Of a stretch of 64,000 nt of DNA, positions 1 through 9,322 are shown one piece after another. A model generated the notes under the pieces. The model searched no databases. It was given only the letters and a program-made list of their open reading frames with translations, and was not told the origin of the DNA. The position numbers and the translations under genes were made by a program. Each line of letters starts with the position of its first letter. Within the stretch, counting starts at the first letter, position 1. The DNA comes from Myxococcota bacterium (GTDB lineage Bacteria; Myxococcota_A; UBA9160; UBA4427), in the NCBI GenBank assembly GCA_028823175.1, contig JAPKBZ010000006.1:25448-89447 (forward strand). Reading direction: 5' to 3'.

Positions 1-3
1 ATT

Positions 4-1188
4 TTGTCCCCGCATCCGCTTCGAGCCAGCGCCGCTTTGGTCGGTATCGGCGAAACCGATTACGTGCGCGGAGCGGACGAGACACCCGTCCAGTTGATGT
101 TGCGGGCCTCAGTCGCGGCCATCGAGGATGCAGGACTCGAGGCCTCCGAAATCGACGGCATTATTCCTCCTCCCGGCTATACCTCGGCCGAGGAGTTGGC
201 CGCGAACCTGGGAGTCGAGGATCTCCACTACGCCGCCACCGTGCACCTGGGCGGGGCTAGCCCGACGGCTTCGCTCCAGAGCGCAGCCATGGCCATTCAT
301 TCTGGCGTGGCGAAGAACGTGCTTGTGGTCGTGGGTTGGAACGGGTTTTCGGCCTTTCGCCCGCGACCCGGGTTGAAGCCGCCGCGATACGGGCTGGATC
401 CGGGTTCGGTGGGGAACGTCACCATGGACTACTACCTCCCCTATGGTGCGCGAACCGCCGCCCAGTTCTACTCGTTTATCCTCATGCGCTACAAGCAGAT
501 CTACGGGATTCCCGACGAGGCAGCGGCGGAGGTGGCCCTTGCATGTCGGGCCCATGCTCAGTTGAACGAGAAGGCCCTGATGCGCGGTCGACCCATGGAC
601 CTCGAGGACTACTTGGCATCTCCGTGGGTCGCGGAGCCCCTACGTAAATTTGATTGCTGTCTCGAAACCGATTGTGCTGCAGCGGTGGTGATGACATCGG
701 CGGAGCGCGCGGCTGATCGGCCCCACACGCCGGTGTTCTACCTCGGCGGCGCCGAGGGGCACCCCTATCCCGCCGACGACATCACCAACCGTCCCGACCC
801 CTTCAAAGTCGGGCTCTGCCACGCTGCTCCCCGGGCCTTCGCGATGGCCGGGGTGGATGTCGGCGATATGGACTTCCTCCAGATATACGACTGCTTTACC
901 TATGTGGTTTTGTTGCAACTCGAAGCCCTCGGACTCTGCGGCCGAGGGGAAGCCGGGGATTTCGTCCAGGGCGGTCGAATTCGCCTGGGGGGCGAGATGC
1001 CCGTGAATACCCATGGCGGATTGCTCTCCCAGGGGCATATGTGGGGGATGAATCATGTCGTGGAAGCCACTCGGCAGCTGCGCCACGCAGCCGGCGCAGC
1101 CCAGGTGGAAGGCGCGGAGTTGGGCCTGGTCACGGGCTGGGGAGATTTTGGGGATGGCAGTATCGCGATCTTGGGCCGGGGAGACTGA
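4..1188 (+). CDS. Thiolase-fold protein without nucleophilic Cys (Ltp2-like aldolase candidate)
   Basis: Thiolase-superfamily protein of the sterol-carrier/lipid-transfer class, up to 394 aa. In this class the steroid enzyme Ltp2 is a retro-aldolase that removes the last side-chain fragment rather than a true thiolase. The N-terminal VGIGETDY and the C-terminal NTHGG segment are typical. The position of the first thiolase cysteine holds Gly84 (context [10 protein letters not shown]), so Claisen thiolysis is unlikely. A YDCFT motif lies near residue 298. A DUF35 gene follows 42 bp downstream, the usual Ltp2 partner. The paralogue at 40139-41296 is similar throughout. The TTG at 4 is only 3 bases from the window edge, so the true start may lie outside. 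Fold is secure; the aldolase role is inferred. Confidence 0.85.
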   Translation: MSPHPLRASAALVGIGETDYVRGADETPVQLMLRASVAAIEDAGLEASEIDGIIPPPGYTSAEELAANLGVEDLHYAATVHLGGASPTASLQSAAMAIHSGVAKNVLVVVGWNGFSAFRPRPGLKPPRYGLDPGSVGNVTMDYYLPYGARTAAQFYSFILMRYKQIYGIPDEAAAEVALACRAHAQLNEKALMRGRPMDLEDYLASPWVAEPLRKFDCCLETDCAAAVVMTSAERAADRPHTPVFYLGGAEGHPYPADDITNRPDPFKVGLCHAAPRAFAMAGVDVGDMDFLQIYDCFTYVVLLQLEALGLCGRGEAGDFVQGGRIRLGGEMPVNTHGGLLSQGHMWGMNHVVEATRQLRHAAGAAQVEGAELGLVTGWGDFGDGSIAILGRGD

Positions 1189-1230
1189 GATGACCCGTTC
1201 CGCCCCAGGCCAGAAAACGGAGACCCACGA

Positions 1231-1650
1231 ATGAGCGCCCCCGCAAAATTCATTCCCGACCCCGATGGCCGAAACGCGGATTTCTATCGGCACCTGGCCG
1301 GCGGAACGCTGCATTTGCAGCGCTGCGAAGGGTGCTCACAAGTCTTCCATCCCCCTCGCTTTCGCTGCGCTCGATGCGGCTCCGATGCTCTGGCCTTTGA
1401 TCCCTCGCCGGGCAAGGGACGAATATTCTCCTGGACAGTGACCCATCGCCCGGTCGATCCGGGCTGGGCCGCCGAGGCGTTGCCCTACGCAACGGTGGTC
1501 ATCGAGATGGAAGAGGGGATTCGCCTGGTGGGCGGCTGGCGGGGAACTCTCGAGGAGATTCGCCTCGATCTGCCCGTTTGCGCCGAAGTCGAGCCCGCGA
1601 ACGAGAGCTTCGGACTTATCTACTTCGCCCCCGTCGAGCAAGGGGACTAG
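1231..1650 (+). CDS. DUF35 / OB-fold protein with N-terminal zinc ribbon
   Basis: A 139-aa member of the DUF35 family: an N-terminal rubredoxin-like zinc ribbon followed by an OB-fold. Cys32, Cys35, Cys46 and Cys49 form two CxxC knuckles. The OB part contains GKGRIFSWTVTHRP. Members of this family bind thiolase-fold partners such as Ltp2 and hold acyl-CoA between active sites. It lies just behind the thiolase-fold gene and 2 bp before an acyl-CoA dehydrogenase, consistent with one operon. Two other stand-alone copies and one fused copy occur in this window. Confidence 0.88.
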   Translation: MSAPAKFIPDPDGRNADFYRHLAGGTLHLQRCEGCSQVFHPPRFRCARCGSDALAFDPSPGKGRIFSWTVTHRPVDPGWAAEALPYATVVIEMEEGIRLVGGWRGTLEEIRLDLPVCAEVEPANESFGLIYFAPVEQGD

Positions 1651-1652
1651 CC

Positions 1653-2813
1653 GTGGATTTCAGCTGGGAGGATGAGTACGTCGAATTTCGCCAGGCCTTG
1701 CGAGAATTCATCGCCGAGCGGCGCACGCCGGAACTCCTCGAGGAATACGCCCGAACCTACGGGGGCGGCGGCGAGCTGATCCGCACCTTCCACGAAGCCA
1801 TCCACGAGCGTGGCTGGATGCGGATGTGTTGGCCCAAGGAATATGGGGGCGAGGGCCGGGATATGCTCTACCAGTACATATTCGTCGAGGAGATGGAATA
1901 TTGGGGCATGCCCTACGGAAACCTCACTTTTACCTCGATTGCGCCGTCGATTCTGGCCTTCGGGAGCGAGGAGCAGAAGCGCGCCTTGCTGCCCGGTATC
2001 TACCGCGGGGAGTATTGCTTTGCTCTCGGCTACAGCGAGCCCAACGCCGGCACCGATCTCGCCTCCCTGCGTACCCGGGCCGAACTCGATGGTGACGAGT
2101 GGGTGATCAACGGCCAGAAGATCTGGACTTCCCTGGCCGATGTTTCAACCCATCTCTGGCTGGCGGTGCGCACGGATCCCGCCGCAAAAAAACACGCGGG
2201 CATCTCCATCATGATCGTTCCCACCGAGACCGAGGGAATCACGATCCGCCCGCTGCCGACGCTCTACGGCGGGCATACGAACGAAACCTTCTACGACAAT
2301 GTCCGGGTTCCGGTGGGCAGCGTCGTGGGTGGGGTCAATCAGGGTTGGCCCATCGTCATGCACGCCCTCAATCACGAACGGGTCGGACTCGCCGCCACCG
2401 GCGCCCTGGCGCGGATCTACGATCAGTTGGTGGGGCACCTCGCTGAGGCGTGTCCCGAGAGGCTTGCCGATCCGGTGGTCCGCCGCCGGCTGGCGGAATT
2501 GCAGCTCGATCTCCGGGAGCATCGCGCCTTGGCGCTCCAGAATGCCTGGATCATCTCCCGGGGCAGGACGCCCATCGCCGAAGCGTCGATGGCGAAGGTT
2601 TCGGGGACCGAGTTGCGAACCCGGTTGGCGAGCGCCGCCATGGATCTCCTGGGGCGCTACGGGGGGCTGAGCGCCGAATCCGGCGAGCACGCTCCTTTTG
2701 CGGGGCGCGCCGAATTCAATTTCAGGCTCTCGCCGATCTTTCGTTTCGGGGGCGGAACGAACGAAGTCATGCGTGACATCATCGCAGCCGCGGGCCTCGG
2801 TCTGGCTCGCTAG
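1653..2813 (+). CDS. Acyl-CoA dehydrogenase, first of a two-gene pair
   Basis: A 386-aa flavoprotein of the acyl-CoA dehydrogenase family, which introduces an alpha-beta double bond into an acyl-CoA and passes electrons to ETF. The FAD/substrate signatures YSEPNAGTDLASL (middle domain) and FGGGTNEVMRDIIA (C-terminus) are clear. The site equivalent to Glu376 of medium-chain dehydrogenase is Gly, so the base must sit elsewhere, as in isovaleryl-type enzymes. I chose GTG at 1653, 2 bp after the DUF35 stop and preceded by AAGGGG; the longer frame from 1578 would overlap DUF35. The next gene is a shorter dehydrogenase, suggesting a ChsE1-ChsE2 type heteromer. Confidence 0.9.
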   Translation: MDFSWEDEYVEFRQALREFIAERRTPELLEEYARTYGGGGELIRTFHEAIHERGWMRMCWPKEYGGEGRDMLYQYIFVEEMEYWGMPYGNLTFTSIAPSILAFGSEEQKRALLPGIYRGEYCFALGYSEPNAGTDLASLRTRAELDGDEWVINGQKIWTSLADVSTHLWLAVRTDPAAKKHAGISIMIVPTETEGITIRPLPTLYGGHTNETFYDNVRVPVGSVVGGVNQGWPIVMHALNHERVGLAATGALARIYDQLVGHLAEACPERLADPVVRRRLAELQLDLREHRALALQNAWIISRGRTPIAEASMAKVSGTELRTRLASAAMDLLGRYGGLSAESGEHAPFAGRAEFNFRLSPIFRFGGGTNEVMRDIIAAAGLGLAR

Positions 2814-2824
2814 GAGGAGTGGGA

Positions 2825-3907
2825 ATGAATCTCGATTTCAGCGAAACCCAGCAACTCCTCCAGGAAACCGTTTCCGGCTTTCTCGAAACCGAGGCGCCCT
2901 ACGATCGCACCCGAAAGCTCGAGGCCGAGCAGGGCTGGGACGCCGAACTCTGGCAGCGCGTCTGCGAGCAGGGTTTTCTGGGTTTGGCCTTCGACGAAAG
3001 CCTTGGCGGGGGAGGGGGGAACCTCCTCGAACTCGGCCTCCTGGTCGAGGAATTCGCCCGGCGGGCCGTCATGGTGCCGATTCTCGAGGTGGCGGTGGCC
3101 GGCCGGGCCCTGCAGGCGGATCCGGCCCTGGCCGGTGACTGGGTGCCCCGGGTTCTCGAGGGCGACGTGGTGCCGGTGCCTGCGATCCTTGAGTCGGCAG
3201 ATGATTTCAAAAAAATAACGCTTGAGGTCGGTCCCGGCGGATTGCTTTCCGGGGCAAAATATTTTGTGGACTATGGACAACACGCGACCCATCACCTCGT
3301 CGCCGCCGTGGAGGGCGAAGACTCGGCCTTCTTCCTGGTGGAGACGGGGGCTGCAGGCGTTGAGTGTGAACCCCTGCTCTCGGTGGGGCGGACCCCGGTG
3401 GCCGTGGTCCGCTACTCCGGTGTCCCGGCCCAGCGCGTGGCGGCCGTCGGACAGGTCTCCGGGACCGTCGTACTCGCCCGGGCGCTGGCCGCTCTGCAAT
3501 GTGTGGGATCAATGCAGACCTCCCTCGATATGACCGTTGCCTATGCGAATACCCGGGAGCAATTCGGCCAGCCCATCGGCCGCTTTCAGGCGGTTCGTCA
3601 TCATTGCGCCAATATGGCGAGCCGAGTGGTGAGCGCTCGGCTTCTTGCCCTTGAGGCGCTGTCGGCCCTGGATCGCGGCGAGGATGCGGGGATCCGGGCG
3701 GCGGCGGCCAAGGCGGCGGCCTCGCGTTCGGCGCCCGAGGTTCTGATGCTCGGTCATCAGGTGCACGGCGGGAACGGGGTGATCGAGGAGAATGATCTCT
3801 ATTTCTTTACGCTGCGGGGCAAAGAACGCTCGCTCGCCTGGGGAACCGTCGAGGAATGTCTCGCCGTGATGGCCGAGGATATTCCCCGGGAAGTGGAGTG
3901 GCTCTGA
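2825..3907 (+). CDS. Acyl-CoA dehydrogenase, second subunit
   Basis: A 360-aa acyl-CoA dehydrogenase-family protein. REQFGQPIGRFQAVRHH and HQVHGGNGVIEEN identify the C-terminal helical domain. The middle domain is short and lacks the usual substrate/FAD loop seen in the neighbour, as in degenerate partners of heteromeric steroid acyl-CoA dehydrogenases. ATG at 2825 is preceded by AGGAGG, which overlaps the stop codon of the first subunit, so the two are very probably co-translated. The exact substrate cannot be read from the sequence. Confidence 0.88.
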   Translation: MNLDFSETQQLLQETVSGFLETEAPYDRTRKLEAEQGWDAELWQRVCEQGFLGLAFDESLGGGGGNLLELGLLVEEFARRAVMVPILEVAVAGRALQADPALAGDWVPRVLEGDVVPVPAILESADDFKKITLEVGPGGLLSGAKYFVDYGQHATHHLVAAVEGEDSAFFLVETGAAGVECEPLLSVGRTPVAVVRYSGVPAQRVAAVGQVSGTVVLARALAALQCVGSMQTSLDMTVAYANTREQFGQPIGRFQAVRHHCANMASRVVSARLLALEALSALDRGEDAGIRAAAAKAAASRSAPEVLMLGHQVHGGNGVIEENDLYFFTLRGKERSLAWGTVEECLAVMAEDIPREVEWL

Positions 3908-3943
3908 GGCCCCCCGCTCTTCGCTGCCGAGGGGAAGGTTTCC

Positions 3944-6349
3944 TCAGCTGAGAACGCCGTCGAGGACGAGCTGAATATAGTCGGCCTCGCTGAGTCCGAG
4001 CACTTCGCGCACGATCTCCTCATTGTGCTCGCCCCACATCGGTGCCCGAGAGATCTGGTGCTCGACCCCGGCGAAGCGAATCGCTTCGCGGTCGACGGGG
4101 AAGTCGAGATCCGGCGCCAGGGGATGCTGGATCCGCTGGTAATGCGCGCGAAGTTGGGGGTCGCGTTCGTAGGTATCCCGCAGGTTTTCCACCGGCGCCG
4201 CGGCGATGCCCGCGGCCTGGAGCCTTTCTGCCAAGACGAAACGTTCATTTTCTGCCGTCCAACTCGCCATCAGGGCGTCGAGTTCGTCCTCGTTCTTCTT
4301 GCGGGCTGTGTGCTCGGCGAAGCGCGGGTCTTCGGCGAGTTCGGGGCGTGTCATGGCGCGGCAGAGCGCGCGCCACTCTTCGTCGCCCTCCACCGCCAAA
4401 GCGATCCACTCGTCTTCTCCCTGGGCGGGGAAGAGGCCGTGGGGGGCGTAGGCGGGGTCGCGATTGGCCGAGCGTTGGGGCGCCTCCCGGGTATGGGCGT
4501 ATTGCATCCACTCGGGGCCGACCAGGGAGAGCGTGCCCGAGAGTTGCGAAAGGTCCATGGCCCGGGCCTCGCCGGTCTGGTCGCGAAGGCGAAGCGCGGC
4601 CATTGTGCAGGTGGCCAGAAGGTAGGGGGAGGTAAAATCGGGGTAGGCGACGCCGTAGCCCCGAGGACGCTGATGGGGGAAGCCCATGAGCATGTTGAGC
4701 CCCGCGGCCCCCATGACGGCGTTGCCCGTGGTCGGCCGCTGGCTCCAGGGACCTTCGGCATGGGTGCCGGGTAGGTTGAGCAGCACGATGTCGGATTTGC
4801 GCGCACGCAGGGTTTCGAAACCGAGGCCCATACGGTCCAGGGCGCCGGGCCGGAAATTGTTGGTGACCACGTCAGCCTGGGCGATCAGATCGAGGATGAT
4901 CTCCCGACCCCGAGGCGAGCTGAGGTCGAGGGTCAGCGAGCGCTTGCCCGCGTTGGCACCGTTGAAGAGCCCGCCGAGGTCCGCATGGGGCTCCCCGTCC
5001 GGCCCCGATTGTTTTCGCATGCCGTCGATACGGCGACTCGATTCGACCCGAATCACATCGGCTCCGAAATTGGCGAGTAGCCGGGTGCCCAGGGGACCGG
5101 CCAGAACCCAACAGAAGTCCACCACCCGGATGCCGTCGAGGGCTTTGTAGGGATCGAGGGCGGGGGTGGGGCTCGCCGATACGGGCGCCTTGGCCCGGGT
5201 GGTCTCGAGGACCCGCGCGCTGTCGGCGCCGAATGTCGGCGCCGAGCGAAGCGCAACGCCTCCGGTCACGGAGTCCACCGGACTGCGGGTAAAGCTGAAT
5301 GTTTCCCCGAGAAGCTCGTGCTTCACGCCGACGAATTGCTGGTTCCCGCTGAACTGAGGATGGTGCTCCATGCTGGGGAAATCCATAATGGGCAGGCAGA
5401 TGGTCTCGGCCTCGGCGGCGCGGTCGGCGAACGCGTCCCGGTCGTAGCGCTCGGCGAGCTCGCGCAGGACCTGGGCGACGGGGTTGCCCTCTCGGGGCGC
5501 ATAGATTTCGGCCCAATGATCGTCATCCGGAGAGAGTTGAGTGGGGGTCTTTGCCTCGATCGCCCAGTCCCGGAAGTTCGCGAAGCTCACCGGGCGAACG
5601 AGTAGGCCCACCCATCCCCCGTCCCGGCATTGCAGCGCATTGGAGAGGCCAGGCCGTCCGGGAATACGGCCGAACCACGACCAGAAAGTCGGGGTGGCGG
5701 ACTGGATCGCCGCCATGCTGGCGGCTTCTTGGAGGGCGACTTCGAGGTGGGCACCCGGGGCGCCTGACCCCCGCCTTTCCCGGGCGGTCAACGCCGCCAT
5801 GATCCCGGTGGCTGCGGCCAGGCTCGCCATGGAGTAGGCCGGGCGTCCGCTGCCATGCCAGGGCGGACCCCGGCGCTCTCCGCAGAGCCAGAGCAGGCCG
5901 CTGGCGGCCTCGGCGACTAGGTCATTGGCCCGCCAATCTCGCCACTCGCCCTCGGGACCGAAGGGGGTGATCGAGGCGTGGATCAGGCCGGGGTTGAGCG
6001 CCTGGAGGACTTCGGGAGCCAGGCCCCGAGCCGCTCGCTCGGAGACCGGTGCGGTTTCGATCAGCACGTCCGCGCTGGCCACCAGACCACGAAAATCGTC
6101 TTGGTCCTCGGCGCGTGTAGGATCCAGGGCCACCGAGTGTTTGTTGGCGTTGAAGTAGAGATGCGCATACGCGCGCTCGGGGTCGGCTCGCTCGCCGGCG
6201 AAGGGGCCGCGATGTCGGATCGGCGCGCCCATCCCAGGCTCGACGAGGATGACCTCGGCGCCGAGGTCCGCGAGCAGGCGGCCGGCGAAGGCTGCCGACG
6301 CATCGGCGAGATCGAGAACCCGGATGCCGGATAGAGCGCCGGCTTTCAC
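3944..6349 (-). CDS. Tandem class III (CaiB/BaiF) CoA-transferase, two domains
   Basis: An 801-aa protein made of two consecutive CaiB/BaiF units. Each begins with the family signature: LSGIRVLDLADASAAFAGR near residue 6, and LDGIRVVDFCWVLAGPLG near residue 406. Family members move CoA between organic acids or racemise 2-methylacyl-CoAs, usually as interlocked dimers; a tandem fusion could form a pseudo-dimer with diverged halves. The start ATG overlaps the stop of the upstream MaoC gene by 4 bases, so they are co-translated. A second, related tandem protein is at 45638-48055. Donor and acceptor acids are unknown. Confidence 0.9.
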   Translation of the reverse strand: MKAGALSGIRVLDLADASAAFAGRLLADLGAEVILVEPGMGAPIRHRGPFAGERADPERAYAHLYFNANKHSVALDPTRAEDQDDFRGLVASADVLIETAPVSERAARGLAPEVLQALNPGLIHASITPFGPEGEWRDWRANDLVAEAASGLLWLCGERRGPPWHGSGRPAYSMASLAAATGIMAALTARERRGSGAPGAHLEVALQEAASMAAIQSATPTFWSWFGRIPGRPGLSNALQCRDGGWVGLLVRPVSFANFRDWAIEAKTPTQLSPDDDHWAEIYAPREGNPVAQVLRELAERYDRDAFADRAAEAETICLPIMDFPSMEHHPQFSGNQQFVGVKHELLGETFSFTRSPVDSVTGGVALRSAPTFGADSARVLETTRAKAPVSASPTPALDPYKALDGIRVVDFCWVLAGPLGTRLLANFGADVIRVESSRRIDGMRKQSGPDGEPHADLGGLFNGANAGKRSLTLDLSSPRGREIILDLIAQADVVTNNFRPGALDRMGLGFETLRARKSDIVLLNLPGTHAEGPWSQRPTTGNAVMGAAGLNMLMGFPHQRPRGYGVAYPDFTSPYLLATCTMAALRLRDQTGEARAMDLSQLSGTLSLVGPEWMQYAHTREAPQRSANRDPAYAPHGLFPAQGEDEWIALAVEGDEEWRALCRAMTRPELAEDPRFAEHTARKKNEDELDALMASWTAENERFVLAERLQAAGIAAAPVENLRDTYERDPQLRAHYQRIQHPLAPDLDFPVDREAIRFAGVEHQISRAPMWGEHNEEIVREVLGLSEADYIQLVLDGVLS

Positions 6350-7287
6350 CCCGGGCCGCCGCCGGCCAGGGGAAGGATCATCTTGCCCCTGAGCAGGGTG
6401 CGCTCTTCGCCCTCGACGCTGAGTTCGCAGCCGACCTGATCCCCGGTCACCTCGACGACCCGGGCGGAGGGCACGATATGGCTATCGGCGTAGGTTTGCC
6501 CGACCCAGCGGACGTCGAAATGGGCCCCGTGCAAGAGGCACTCGGGCCCCCACACCTGCATTAGCCGCGCCTGGAGAAAGGACAGGACATGCGACCCCCC
6601 GGCGATGGGAGCCGCCAGGCCCTCGCGTTTGGCCACCGCGGGATCGGTATGGATGGGGTTGTCGTCTCGGCCGGCATCGCGTTGCTGCATCATGGCGAGG
6701 GTGACCTGGGCGCGCTCGCCCGTGATCACGTCGCCGGGCTGGGCCTCGGCCAGCCGATCGAGGCAGGGGTTATGCGTCGCCGCAGAGGCATCCGGGCCCG
6801 GTCTCGCATCGTCGTGCTCGGCGATGCCCTCGTAGGCGTCCTCGAGCCCGGGTTCGCGCCGGTAGGAGAGCAGCCCGGTGGTGCAACTCGAGACCAAGAG
6901 TCGGCCGTCCTCGCCGACGGTGGTCGATCGGGTGACGCCGTAGCGCCGCCCCTTGCGCGAGAAGCGTCCGATGGCTTCGCCTGTCACCCGCACGGGTTCG
7001 TCGATACGCATGGGGGCATGGAAGGTGACCTGTTCGCGGACCCAGACCCCGCCTTCGATGGCGCCTCGGATTTTTTGGCCTCCGCTTCGGGGGCGCCGAG
7101 GCTGGCGGGCCAAGAGATGAAGCGTCATGGCGGTGACGACATCCGGGGGAACCAAGCCGAGAGCGACCAGGGCCTTGACTCCATCGGCGTGGGGGCCGAG
7201 ACCGAGGATCGATCCTTCGCAGACTCCGGCCGGAAGCGGGCCATCGACGGCGGTCAATTCTTGGGGCAGGGGGGGGCCACCGAGCAT
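6346..7287 (-). CDS. MaoC-family double hot-dog enoyl-CoA hydratase
   Basis: A 313-aa double hot-dog protein of the MaoC/hydratase-2 type, which adds water to 2-enoyl-CoAs. The second repeat holds the catalytic pattern D208-x-N-P-I-H213, five residues apart as in (R)-specific hydratases. The first repeat (about residues 20-150) keeps the fold but has no such motif, as in other double hot-dog hydratases where it forms the acyl tunnel. It is the first gene of a minus-strand unit leading into the tandem CaiB gene. It is divergent from the crotonase at 7412 across a 124-bp gap that probably carries both promoters. Confidence 0.85.
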   Translation of the reverse strand: MLGGPPLPQELTAVDGPLPAGVCEGSILGLGPHADGVKALVALGLVPPDVVTAMTLHLLARQPRRPRSGGQKIRGAIEGGVWVREQVTFHAPMRIDEPVRVTGEAIGRFSRKGRRYGVTRSTTVGEDGRLLVSSCTTGLLSYRREPGLEDAYEGIAEHDDARPGPDASAATHNPCLDRLAEAQPGDVITGERAQVTLAMMQQRDAGRDDNPIHTDPAVAKREGLAAPIAGGSHVLSFLQARLMQVWGPECLLHGAHFDVRWVGQTYADSHIVPSARVVEVTGDQVGCELSVEGEERTLLRGKMILPLAGGGPG

Positions 7288-7411
7288 AGAGGGAGCCTAT
7301 CTCAGAGTGGCGCGCCCTGCGCCGGGATGCCTGCCCATTCCGGATGGGATCCACTAGGGTTCCCGGCCAGGCGAAGAGCGGCCCGCTTCGAGCTGCAGAG
7401 GAGATTGAGCG

Positions 7412-8239
7412 ATGCCCGAGACAAACTCCCCCGAGCGCCACCTCTTGGTCGAGGAGGAGGACGGTGTCATGACCCTGATCATGAACCGCCCGGAGGCTCG
7501 AAATGCCCTGAGTCCCCAAATGCTGATTCAGCTCTGCGAAGCCTGGCATGAATTTCGCGATCGCGACGACCTGCGGGTGGCGATCCTCACGGGGGCCGGG
7601 GAGACGGATTTCTGTGCGGGTGGAGACCTCAAGCTCACCATGCCCCTGATGACCGGGGCGCGGAAGCCCGAGGATAAATGGGACCATCAGATCCTCGAAA
7701 ATCCGGGCCAGTTTACCGACGCCATTTTGCGCGGCTTTGAGCTCTACAAGCCGGTGATCGCCGCGGTCAATGGGAACGCTCTAGGCGGTGGCACGGAGAT
7801 GACCAATGCCTGCGATCTGCGGGTGGCCTCGGAGCACGCGGTTTTCGGAACGCCCGAGGCCCGGGTCGGCCTGCTCCCCGGCGGCGGTTCGATCAGCCGT
7901 TTGCCTCGGCAGATCCCCTGGGCGAAGGCCATGGAGATGCTGCTGATCGGTGATCATTGGAGCGCCCGGGATGCCCTCGAAATGGGCTTGCTCAATTACG
8001 TGGTCCCCCACGCGCAGCTCCTTGCCAAGGTCCATGAACTCGCGGATAAGCTGGCGCGCAATGGACCGCTGGCGGTTCGCAAGATCAAGGAGGGCGTGAT
8101 GCGAGGCAGCGGATTGAGTCTCTCCGAAGCCTTGAAGATCGAGGACGAGGTCTCCGCCACGGTGATGATGTCCAAGGACGCCCGGGAGGGGCCGCGCGCC
8201 TTCAAGGAAAAACGCGCTCCGCGCTTCACGGGGGAGTAG
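7412..8239 (+). CDS. Enoyl-CoA hydratase/isomerase (crotonase), both Glu present
   Basis: A 275-aa crotonase. The oxyanion-hole region GNALGGGTEMTNACD carries the first catalytic Glu, and FGTPEARVGLLPGGG the second, so a true hydratase reaction is possible. The C-terminal EGPRAFKEKRAPRFTGE is typical of short-chain hydratases. The start follows a purine-rich stretch (GAGGAGATTGAGCG). The RNA methylase gene begins 3 bases after its stop, so they are probably transcribed together although functionally unrelated. The chain-length preference is not readable. Confidence 0.9.
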   Translation: MPETNSPERHLLVEEEDGVMTLIMNRPEARNALSPQMLIQLCEAWHEFRDRDDLRVAILTGAGETDFCAGGDLKLTMPLMTGARKPEDKWDHQILENPGQFTDAILRGFELYKPVIAAVNGNALGGGTEMTNACDLRVASEHAVFGTPEARVGLLPGGGSISRLPRQIPWAKAMEMLLIGDHWSARDALEMGLLNYVVPHAQLLAKVHELADKLARNGPLAVRKIKEGVMRGSGLSLSEALKIEDEVSATVMMSKDAREGPRAFKEKRAPRFTGE

Positions 8240-8242
8240 CGC

Positions 8243-9280
8243 ATGCGTCGCGGCTGGGGTCGCTGGCGAGGCTACATGGACGAGATCGAGGTGGTCATGC
8301 GCCAGGCCGCCGAGCGACTCGAGGAGGCCGAGCGACTGATCGCCGAGGCCTGGGAGCGCGGCCTTTGGCACAAGCGCCAGCGCGAGAGTGTCGAGACCGA
8401 GATTGTGCGCCGGGCCCAGGATATGCCCTTCCTCGGAGGGCTGATCGCGCACGCCCGCCAGTTGGGGGAGAACGAGCGTCTCGAGCCCCCGGATTTTATC
8501 GGCCGCCCCTGGCAGGAGGGAGAGGAGAGGGCCGAGTTGACTCCCGCCCTGCGTTTTCCCGAGCACCCGGAACTCGAGGCGGTGCGGCCCGTGGAGGGAT
8601 CCGCCGCGCCGGCTCGGTTGAGGGCCGCCGAGCGGGCGCTCAGCGAGCGCAGTCGTTCCATGGTGGTGCTCCTCGATGACTTGGTGAATCCGCGCAACGC
8701 GTCCGCGGTGCTGCGCACCAGCGAGGCGTTGGGGGTGCAGGAGGTTCATATCGTTCAGCAGGAGGGCCGAGCGGATCTTGAGCGTACGGTGACCATGCTG
8801 GCCGAGCGCTGGCTCGATCTCTTCTGGTACCGGGATATCGAAGCAGCGGTCTCGGCCCTGCGCGCACGCGGTTACCGGATCCTGGTGAGCGACTACTCGT
8901 CCGGGGCCGAATCCCTGGAGGACGCTCCCCTGGCAGAACGGGTCGCCGTGGCCTTCGGGAGCGAGCAGCGCGGGGTCAGCCCGGCTCTACGCGCCGCGGC
9001 CGATGGCTTCTTCTTCCTTCCTTCGGTGGGCTTCACCTCGTATCTCAACGTCTCGGTGATGGCCGGCATTTCGCTTTATACCCTCGATCGGCGCATGCGG
9101 GCCGAGGGATTCTGGCGGGCCATCTCGGTCCAGGATCGAAGCCAGCTTCGACGGGCCTGGTACGCGGCCCTCGCCAAGGGAGACGTCCGGCGCGCCCGGG
9201 AGTTCAAGGGCTGGCTCGACAATCCCCCCGAGCCGGCCCCGGCCCGGGGCTCCGAGTCCGCCCGTCGCAGGGAAGAGTGA
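8243..9280 (+). CDS. SpoU/TrmH-family RNA 2'-O-methyltransferase
   Basis: A 345-aa SPOUT methyltransferase with the three knot motifs in order: NPRNASAVLRTSEALG (about 149-164), VAFGSEQRGVS (about 235-245) and TSYLNVSVMAGISLY. These fit TrmH, which methylates the 2'-OH of G18 in tRNA, but other SpoU rRNA methylases share them. An N-terminal extension of about 130 residues rich in Glu and Arg precedes the catalytic domain. ATG at 8243 has GGGGGAG in front; ATG at 8276 is an alternative start. It is a housekeeping gene embedded in a catabolic operon. Confidence 0.85.
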   Translation: MRRGWGRWRGYMDEIEVVMRQAAERLEEAERLIAEAWERGLWHKRQRESVETEIVRRAQDMPFLGGLIAHARQLGENERLEPPDFIGRPWQEGEERAELTPALRFPEHPELEAVRPVEGSAAPARLRAAERALSERSRSMVVLLDDLVNPRNASAVLRTSEALGVQEVHIVQQEGRADLERTVTMLAERWLDLFWYRDIEAAVSALRARGYRILVSDYSSGAESLEDAPLAERVAVAFGSEQRGVSPALRAAADGFFFLPSVGFTSYLNVSVMAGISLYTLDRRMRAEGFWRAISVQDRSQLRRAWYAALAKGDVRRAREFKGWLDNPPEPAPARGSESARRREE

Positions 9281-9322
9281 ACCCCTCAAGGCGGGCTACC
9301 ATTGCGGTTCAGGAGGAAGTGC

